In this document: one piece after another, positions 7,125 to 12,049 of the stretch
How positions within the stretch are numbered: position 1 is the stretch's first letter
Layout of the letters: every line of letters starts with the position of its first letter
DNA from: an uncultured Clostridia bacterium
GTDB taxonomy: Bacteria > Bacillota > Clostridia > HGM11514
DNA length: 12,049 bases
Reading direction: 5' to 3'
NCBI GenBank assembly: GCA_902478725.1
Contig: CABSMD010000059.1
Location: forward strand, 1 to 12,049
The notes under the pieces: model-generated
The model's database searches: none
Told to the model about the DNA's origin: nothing
What the model saw: the letters and a program-made list of their open reading frames with translations, nothing else
Translations under genes and position numbers: made by a program

Positions 7125-8150
7125 ATGGCAAGAAAACGGAAACACAAAAAGGTTGGCGTGTTGGCCGGTATTGTTGTTGTCTGCCTTTTGCTATACTGGA
7201 TTGGCAGTGTACTTGGTGATGTATATGGTTTTGGCAACTCGAATGGGTTAAAACGATTGGAGATTGCTGAAAATAGCTCCCCTGCCGAGATTGCGGTTTT
7301 GCTCAGGGAGAACGGTATCATACGTTACCCTATGTTTTTTCGCTGGTTCGCCCGTGGAAATGCCCAGCGGTTCAAATCCGGTATACATACGTTTGCGCAA
7401 AACATGTCCTATGCGGATATTGCAGACGAGCTCAAGCAGGAGGCGCAGGCCGAAGGGGTGCATATCATGATACCCGAGGGGTTTGAGCTCCGCCAGATTG
7501 CGGACAAGCTCGCCGAAAACGGCCTGATCGATAAAAACAGATTCTACGATCTTGTCAATAACCATGATTTCGACTACTCCTTTTTAAAGGAGGTACCCAA
7601 ACGGGACAACCGTTTGGAGGGCTATCTTTTTCCTGCTACCTATCTCATTACACCGCAGGATGATGAGTTGGCAATTCTTACGATGATGCTGGACGCTTTT
7701 GAGAATAACTTTACCTCTGAATACACAGCGCGTGCTAAGCAGATCAATATGAGTACCGACGAGGTTATTACCTTGGCTTCCATCATTGAACGAGAGGCGG
7801 GCAATGTGGAAGAGATGCCCCTGATCGCCTCCGTTTTTTACAACCGGTTAAACAGTGCGGAATATCCTTATTTACAGTCCTGTGCGACAGTGCAGTATAT
7901 TTTAAAGGAACGCAAAGCGGTGCTGTCAACGACCGACACCCAGATCAACTCGCCCTATAATACTTATCTGGTAAAAGGTCTGCCGGCCGGACCGATCGCA
8001 TCCCCTGGGCTTGCGGCTATCCGGGCGGCATTATACCCGGAGAAAAGCGATTACTATTTCTTTGTGCTCGGGAACGACGGCAAGCATATTTTTTCAAAAA
8101 CCTATGAAGAACACCTGTCGGCTACGCAGCAAAATGGGGTAGGGCAATGA
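7125..8150 (+). CDS. mltG: Endolytic murein transglycosylase MltG (YceG-like)
   Basis: MltG cleaves nascent glycan strands of peptidoglycan next to the membrane and sets strand length. From the ATG at 7125 the protein has 341 residues: a Lys/Arg-rich cytoplasmic start, one membrane helix at about 8-26, and an extracytoplasmic part. IPEGFELRQIADKL (116-129) is the LysM-like subdomain typical of the family. The catalytic core contains LASIIEREAG at 217-226, whose first Glu (E222) aligns with the catalytic Glu of E. coli MltG. It is followed by VFYNRL (237-242), SPYNTYLVKGLPAGPI (279-294) and ALYPEKSDYYFFV, all family hallmarks. The stop overlaps trmR as ATGA. The same order, mltG then trmR then trhP, is known in Bacillus subtilis (yrrL-yrrM-yrrN/O). 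Confidence 0.96.
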   Translation: MARKRKHKKVGVLAGIVVVCLLLYWIGSVLGDVYGFGNSNGLKRLEIAENSSPAEIAVLLRENGIIRYPMFFRWFARGNAQRFKSGIHTFAQNMSYADIADELKQEAQAEGVHIMIPEGFELRQIADKLAENGLIDKNRFYDLVNNHDFDYSFLKEVPKRDNRLEGYLFPATYLITPQDDELAILTMMLDAFENNFTSEYTARAKQINMSTDEVITLASIIEREAGNVEEMPLIASVFYNRLNSAEYPYLQSCATVQYILKERKAVLSTTDTQINSPYNTYLVKGLPAGPIASPGLAAIRAALYPEKSDYYFFVLGNDGKHIFSKTYEEHLSATQQNGVGQ

Positions 8151-8788
8151 TAGACGACAGCATTAATCATGAATATATCATCCGCTATCTGCGCGATCTT
8201 GAATCCGAACCGGATCCCTACTTGGCAAAATTGCGTGCCTATGCCAAAGAACATGCCGTTCCGATTGCAGAGCCAGAAACCGCTGCATTTCTTCGTTTTT
8301 TATGTACGCTAAAACAGCCCAAACAAATTTTGGAGATCGGTACGGCAATCGGATATTCCGCCATCACCATGGCAATGGCCTGTGACGCCGATATCGTCAC
8401 CATGGAACGCGAGCCGGAGTTATGCATACAGGCGCGCCGAAATATAGAGATGGCCGGTTACGAAAGTCGGGTCACCCTGCTTGAAGGGGATGCCTCGGAG
8501 CTTTTGGCGGGTATTTCCCAACCCTTTGATTTGGTATTTATCGATGCGGCTAAGGGTCAGTACCGGGATTTTTTTGACAAGATTTCCATGCCTGCAGGAG
8601 GCGTCGTAATCTGCGATAATGTGCTTTACAAAGGCATGACCGCGAGCGATGAGCTGCTGATGCGGCGAAAGGTTACCATTGTCAAACGATTGCGCAGCTT
8701 TTTGGATTATCTGTATCGCCACCCCTCCTACGAGACGGCGGTATTGCCGATCGGCGACGGGGTAGCGGTTTCCTGTAAAAAGGAATAG
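8147..8788 (+). CDS. trmR: tRNA 5-hydroxyuridine methyltransferase TrmR (class I SAM O-methyltransferase)
   Basis: The 213-residue protein is a class I SAM-dependent O-methyltransferase of the COMT-like group. Motif I is ILEIGTAIGYSA at 61-72, and an acidic loop (TMEREP, 85-90) binds the SAM ribose. FIDAAKGQY at 131-139 and VVICDNVLYKG at 153-163 carry the Asp, Lys, Asp and Asn of the metal site; LPIGDGVAV closes the fold at 200-208. By sequence alone it could be any small O-methyltransferase. The position between mltG and the U32 gene matches B. subtilis yrrM, which methylates 5-hydroxyuridine at tRNA wobble position 34 to 5-methoxyuridine. The function is therefore inferred from context plus family. 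The start overlaps the mltG stop by 4 nt. Confidence 0.92.
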   Translation: MIDDSINHEYIIRYLRDLESEPDPYLAKLRAYAKEHAVPIAEPETAAFLRFLCTLKQPKQILEIGTAIGYSAITMAMACDADIVTMEREPELCIQARRNIEMAGYESRVTLLEGDASELLAGISQPFDLVFIDAAKGQYRDFFDKISMPAGGVVICDNVLYKGMTASDELLMRRKVTIVKRLRSFLDYLYRHPSYETAVLPIGDGVAVSCKKE

Positions 8789-8823
8789 AATAATGAAGAA
8801 TGTGCTAAAACAAGGGGAATTGT

Positions 8824-10041
8824 ATGATGAACAAGCAACTTGAGATACTTTCACCGGCCGGGAATCTGGAGAAGCTAAAGACGGCATTCCAATATGGCGC
8901 CGATGCCGTATACTGCGGTATGGAACGCTTTTCGCTTCGTGCGGCGGCAGACAACTTTACCTTTGACGAGTTGTGTGAAGGGATTGATCTGGCACATAAG
9001 AACAAGAAGAAGGTGTACATTGCCGCCAATACTATTTTGCACAACGCTGATCTGGGAGAATTTAAAAATATGTGTGAAAGGGCAGCCTATGCTGGCGCGG
9101 ACGCTCTGATTCTATCCGATCTGGGGGCGCTTGAAATTGCTTCACAATGGAAAGGTAAGCTGGATTTGCACATCAGCACCCAGGCGAGCAACACCAACTA
9201 CTTTGCAGTCAACGCCTGGCACCGGATGGGAGCAAAAAGGATTATTTTGGCGCGTGAACTGTCGTTGGATGAGATTGCAGAGATACGCCGCCATGTGCCG
9301 GATGAACTGGAAATCGAGATGTTCGTGCATGGCGCCATGTGTGTATCTTATTCGGGACGGTGCCTTCTCAGTAATTACCTGGTCTCGCGGGATGCAAACC
9401 GCGGGGAATGCGCCCAGCCTTGCCGCTGGAAGTATTATCTGACAGAAGAAAAACGTCCCGGCGAGCGTTTGGAGATCGCGGAAAATGAAAAGGGTACTTT
9501 TTTGTTTAATTCTAAGGATTTGTGCCTTATTGAATATATTCCTGAAATCGTCCAGGCAGGTGTCAATAGCCTTAAGATCGAAGGCAGGATGAAGAGTCCT
9601 TATTATGTCGCAATTGTAACAAAAGCTTATCGTCAGGCAGTCGACCGCTATCTGGCCGACGGAAGCCGGGCGGGCGAAGAGTTATATCAAGAGCTTTGCA
9701 AGGTGAGCCACCGGAGTTATTATACAGGATTTGCCTTGGGCAGACCGGAGGAGGATGGACAGATTTACGAAAGCAGCTCCTACATCCGTGAATATGATAT
9801 CGTAGGCGTAGTCAAAAGCATGGAGGACGGTACGGCCTGGATCGAACAGAAAAATCGGTTCTTTTTGGGCGACGAGGTGGAGGTCGTCCCGCCTTTTGAT
9901 TCTTATTATATACAAAAAATTGACTGGATGGTAAATGATAAGGGTGAGCAAATTGAAGTTGCGCCACACGCCCGGATGAAGGTGAAAATTCCATTGCGGC
10001 AAAATGTGCCGCCCGGCACCATTCTGCGTAAAAAGGTATAA
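8824..10041 (+). CDS. trhP: U32 family protein, tRNA U34 hydroxylation protein TrhP
   Basis: The 405-residue protein starts ILSPAGNLEKLKTAF and has the U32 signature at residues 165-184, E-M-F-V-H-G-A-M-C with S-G-R-C-L-L-S. Four cysteines (C173, C180, C196 and C200, the last two in GECAQPC) form the probable Fe-S site. SLKIEGRMKSPYYVA follows near 254-268, and a C-terminal beta-rich domain covers about 320-405. The family is annotated as peptidase, but characterised relatives are tRNA or rRNA hydroxylation factors. E. coli TrhP and B. subtilis TrhP1/TrhP2 introduce 5-hydroxyuridine at position 34, which TrmR then methylates. The length is close to B. subtilis YrrO (TrhP2) rather than the shorter YrrN. 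AGGGGA at 8813-8818 supports the ATG at 8824; the ATG at 8827 cannot be excluded. The stop codon lies at the base of the following hairpin. Confidence 0.93.
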   Translation: MMNKQLEILSPAGNLEKLKTAFQYGADAVYCGMERFSLRAAADNFTFDELCEGIDLAHKNKKKVYIAANTILHNADLGEFKNMCERAAYAGADALILSDLGALEIASQWKGKLDLHISTQASNTNYFAVNAWHRMGAKRIILARELSLDEIAEIRRHVPDELEIEMFVHGAMCVSYSGRCLLSNYLVSRDANRGECAQPCRWKYYLTEEKRPGERLEIAENEKGTFLFNSKDLCLIEYIPEIVQAGVNSLKIEGRMKSPYYVAIVTKAYRQAVDRYLADGSRAGEELYQELCKVSHRSYYTGFALGRPEEDGQIYESSSYIREYDIVGVVKSMEDGTAWIEQKNRFFLGDEVEVVPPFDSYYIQKIDWMVNDKGEQIEVAPHARMKVKIPLRQNVPPGTILRKKV

Positions 10042-10085
10042 ACTCTTGTGTATTGTGGAAAATAAATACATAAGAGTTTTTTATT
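10040..10085 (+). terminator. Rho-independent terminator or attenuator after trhP
   Basis: A stem of 15 bp pairs 10040-10054 with 10065-10079 (14 Watson-Crick pairs plus one G-U) around a 10-nt loop. It is followed by a T-rich tract, with six Ts at 10077-10082 and TT at 10084-10085. The stem is AT-rich, so it may be leaky. It starts inside the trhP stop codon and ends about 20 nt before the PBP start. Confidence 0.8.
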
Positions 10086-10087
10086 AT

Positions 10088-10093
10088 GGGAGG
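10088..10093 (+). promoter_or_regulatory. Ribosome binding site for the GTG-started PBP gene
   Basis: GGGAGG lies 8 nt before the GTG at 10102. No in-frame ATG lies between the hairpin and this GTG, so the GTG start is well supported. Confidence 0.8.
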
Positions 10094-10101
10094 CGGCCAA
10101 G

Positions 10102-11721
10102 GTGGAAAAACGGGTAAAAATTACTTTAACAGCAACACTTCTAATATTTGCGTTGCTGGTATCGCGGATATGGTATCTGCAAATCGTAAAGGGAGAAACC
10201 TTGACGCAGGAAGCAGTTGCCCAGAGGCGGATTAGCGTTGTGGAAACCGGCGTACGCGGCGCAATATTAGATACGAATTTTTATCCCTTAACCTCTTCGG
10301 AGTTTGTGCCAATGGCAGTCATCTCTCCTGATAAGGTGAACAATCCGGAAATTGTGTATAAAAGCCTGTCACCCTACAGCAAGATGGAGGAAGAAAAGTT
10401 TAAAGAAAAGATCAAGCTGCAGATTCCTTTTTGCGTTTATTTAACCGACTATCCGCTATCGCCCCCCTTTACGGGAGTCGAATATATGTGGGGACAGAAC
10501 CGGTATAGTAAGGACAGTGTTGCCAAACACATTTTGGGCTACTACCGGGAGGATGAAAATGTGGGGGCGGCAGGGCTGGAGTTAGCCTTTGACGATATTT
10601 TGAGAGAATCCTCCGCCAAAAATATTGGTGTGATTACCGATGCGAGATTGCAAGAAATTGATGGGATGGGTTTTAAGGTAACAGGAGACAAAGCGGAAGA
10701 GCGTTCTTTGAAATTGACTTTGGACGTCTCCTGCCAGAATATTGTTGAGGAGATTGCCAAAAGAAGTATTCCCAAAGGGGCGGTTGTCCTTCTGGATGTA
10801 GAAAACAGTAATATTCTGGCGATGGTGAGCCAGCCCCAGTTCGACCAGGGTGATGTGGCAAGCTATATGAACTCTTCGGATGGGGAACTGCTCAACCGGG
10901 CATTGTGCGCATTTGATGCCGGTTCGATCTTTAAGATCGTTGTATCGGCTGCGGCGCTGGAGAATGGAATATCCACATTAGACGATCCCTATCATTGCGC
11001 CGGAGCCGTACAGATTGGAGACAAACGAATCACTTGTTTTGACGGCAGGGCACATGGGGATGTGAACTTTTTTGAATCGTTTACCCGTTCCTGTAACTCT
11101 TTTTTTATAACCATTGGGGAAAAGATGGGAATAGAACCGATTTTGGATATGGCCAAACGGTTCGGATTAGGGGTAACAAACCAGTTGTATGAGGGAAGTC
11201 AGGAACAGGCAGGGGGAGTAACAAAAAGGGATAAATATTACTCGGGAGATATTGCAAATATTTCGATTGGGCAGGGGGACGTCATGATAACGCCGCTTCA
11301 GGCCGCCCAGCTTTCTGCGATTGTCGCCTCGGGAGGGATACGGCACAGCATCAATCTGGTGGATTCGGTTGTTGACGGAAATCGTAAGGTCGTGGAATCC
11401 TATCTTGATAAGGAGGAGGAACGGGTTATCAGCCGTGAGACCGCTGAAAAGATTCAATCCATGATGTATTTTACAACAGTGGTTGGGACCGCCAAGGCTG
11501 CAAATCTCGACCTTTACGGCGGCGTCGCCTGCAAAACCGGAACCGCGGAGACCGGCTGGATGGAAAATGGAAAGACAAAGGTCCATTCCTGGATCACCGG
11601 ATTCTTTCCGGCGGACAGTCCGCGCTATGCCATGGCGGTGCTGGTGGAAAACGGACAGACCGAAGGGGTTTCCGCCACACCGATTTTTCATGAGATTGCA
11701 CAGAGAATTCTTACAAAGTAA
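10102..11721 (+). CDS. Class B penicillin-binding protein (FtsI/SpoVD-like D,D-transpeptidase)
   Basis: This 539-residue monofunctional transpeptidase cross-links peptidoglycan peptides outside the membrane. It has a short basic start, one membrane helix at about 8-24 and an N-terminal pedestal domain (about 45-200). The penicillin-binding domain has the three active-site motifs in order: SIFK at 275-278 (SxxK, nucleophile Ser275), SCN at 330-332 (SxN) and KTGT at 478-481. VRGAILDTNFYPL near 51-63 is the usual RGxIxDRNG-like motif in divergent form. It ends about 50 residues after KTG, without PASTA domains, unlike SpoVD or B. subtilis PBP2B. The residue before GSIFK is Ala instead of the usual Pro. 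It may act in division, elongation or sporulation; the sequence does not decide. It starts at GTG with a strong ribosome binding site. Confidence 0.95.
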   Translation: MEKRVKITLTATLLIFALLVSRIWYLQIVKGETLTQEAVAQRRISVVETGVRGAILDTNFYPLTSSEFVPMAVISPDKVNNPEIVYKSLSPYSKMEEEKFKEKIKLQIPFCVYLTDYPLSPPFTGVEYMWGQNRYSKDSVAKHILGYYREDENVGAAGLELAFDDILRESSAKNIGVITDARLQEIDGMGFKVTGDKAEERSLKLTLDVSCQNIVEEIAKRSIPKGAVVLLDVENSNILAMVSQPQFDQGDVASYMNSSDGELLNRALCAFDAGSIFKIVVSAAALENGISTLDDPYHCAGAVQIGDKRITCFDGRAHGDVNFFESFTRSCNSFFITIGEKMGIEPILDMAKRFGLGVTNQLYEGSQEQAGGVTKRDKYYSGDIANISIGQGDVMITPLQAAQLSAIVASGGIRHSINLVDSVVDGNRKVVESYLDKEEERVISRETAEKIQSMMYFTTVVGTAKAANLDLYGGVACKTGTAETGWMENGKTKVHSWITGFFPADSPRYAMAVLVENGQTEGVSATPIFHEIAQRILTK

Positions 11722-11742
11722 AGAGCGCAAAAGCGATTTTTA

Positions 11743-12049
11743 TCATTCATAAAAATTTGTCCGTATCAGTTTCTCGGCAGTTTTCATCAAACATCCCCGT
11801 TTTTGTTTTTTATAGTAAAAAAAGATAGATATTTCCATAAAAAGCGTACCGATCAGACAGGAGATAATATCAAGCATCGTGTCGTTGACCCCTGTGGTCA
11901 AAACGTTCTGCGGATCCGTCTTTAAAATGAAATTGATGATATATTCATAGATTTCCCATACTGCGGCGATGGCCATGGAGAAGGTGAATGCAAAAGCGGC
12001 CAGCAGGGGATAATCCTCCTGCAGCATCCTTTTTTCCGGCTTCAGCAGG
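11743..12049 (-). CDS. YjdF/DUF2238-like membrane protein, 5' truncated by window edge
   Basis: The gene reads leftward and converges on the PBP gene, with 21 bp between their stop codons. The frame is open to the right edge (the codons before the ATG at 12027 read LLKPEKR), so the true start is probably outside and about 100 C-terminal residues are visible. Two hydrophobic segments are seen: FAFTFSMAIAAVWEIYEYI and, after GVNDTMLDIISCL, a helix ending in EISIFFYY. The W-E-x-x-E motif in the first, the D-T-M-x-D motif before the second, and a basic KKQKRG tail match my memory of the YjdF/DUF2238 family of inner-membrane proteins of unknown function. The family call is moderate; no function is proposed. 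Confidence 0.72.
   Translation of the reverse strand, partial: LLKPEKRMLQEDYPLLAAFAFTFSMAIAAVWEIYEYIINFILKTDPQNVLTTGVNDTMLDIISCLIGTLFMEISIFFYYKKQKRGCLMKTAEKLIRTNFYE

Noticed and set aside
9920..9925. TTGACT inside the 3' end of trhP, as a possible -35 for the PBP gene
   Set aside because: No TATAAT-like box occurs at 16-18 nt spacing; the nearest (GATAAG) is only 11 nt away.
8824..10041. U32 protein as a secreted collagenase-type peptidase
   Set aside because: There is no signal peptide, the Cys set fits the Fe-S tRNA hydroxylation group, and the gene follows trmR as in B. subtilis.
11167..11730. Open frame of 187 codons on the - strand opposite the PBP gene
   Set aside because: It lies antisense to the conserved transpeptidase domain, shows no recognisable domain, and its composition is that of a reverse-frame shadow.
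11725..11756. Possible bidirectional terminator between the PBP and the YjdF-like gene
   Set aside because: There is an 8-bp stem made only of A-T pairs (11736-11743 with 11749-11756) and a 3-bp CGC/GCG hairpin next to it. Neither has a GC-rich stem with a proper T-tract on either strand, so I do not call it.

Overview
The window looks like an ordinary chromosomal stretch from an anaerobic, low- to mid-GC Gram-positive bacterium, most likely of the class Clostridia. The evidence is the gene content: a ferredoxin-fused aldo/keto reductase, flavin-dependent ThyX, a Clostridia-style dTMP kinase, a soluble DUF2156 protein, and the mltG-trmR-trhP block known from Bacillus subtilis (yrrL-yrrM-yrrN/yrrO). 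Strong AGGAGG-type ribosome binding sites agree with this. The assignment is inference; there is no rRNA or other direct marker.

Layout. Twelve genes lie head to tail on the + strand from 1 to 11721, followed by one convergent gene on the - strand that runs off the right edge. At the left edge is the C-terminal part of an aldo/keto reductase with two [4Fe-4S] motifs (1-944). Next come a WecG/TagA-type glycosyltransferase (954-1691), ThyX (1684-2451) and dTMP kinase (2455-3138). Two GNAT-fold proteins follow: DUF2156 (3172-4056) and an Eis-like acetyltransferase (4075-5055). Then come a DJ-1/PfpI protein (5068-5619), 5-formyltetrahydrofolate cyclo-ligase (5616-6176) and a CPBP membrane protease (6169-7077). 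The last block is MltG (7125-8150), TrmR (8147-8788) and TrhP (8824-10041), then a terminator-like hairpin (10040-10085) and a class B penicillin-binding protein (10102-11721). A YjdF/DUF2238-like membrane protein (11743-12049, -) closes the window.

The first eleven complete + strand genes overlap or are separated by at most about 50 bp, and I see no convincing promoter or terminator before 10040, so 1-10041 reads as one long operon or a set of coupled ones. Three themes are mixed in it. ThyX, Tmk and the formyl-folate ligase make and activate dTMP and manage reduced folates. The glycosyltransferase, CPBP protease, MltG and the class B PBP act at the envelope. TrmR and TrhP make 5-methoxyuridine at tRNA position 34.

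No mobile element, CRISPR array, tRNA, rRNA, toxin-antitoxin pair, defence system or riboswitch was seen. No intergenic gap exceeds 300 bases. I found no clearly new biological system. The points most worth a second look are the soluble DUF2156/GNAT pair, the single TrhP, the Glu in the Walker A motif of dTMP kinase, the Cys-rich tail of ThyX, the altered active-site motif and missing PASTA domains of the PBP, and the hairpin directly in front of the PBP gene.
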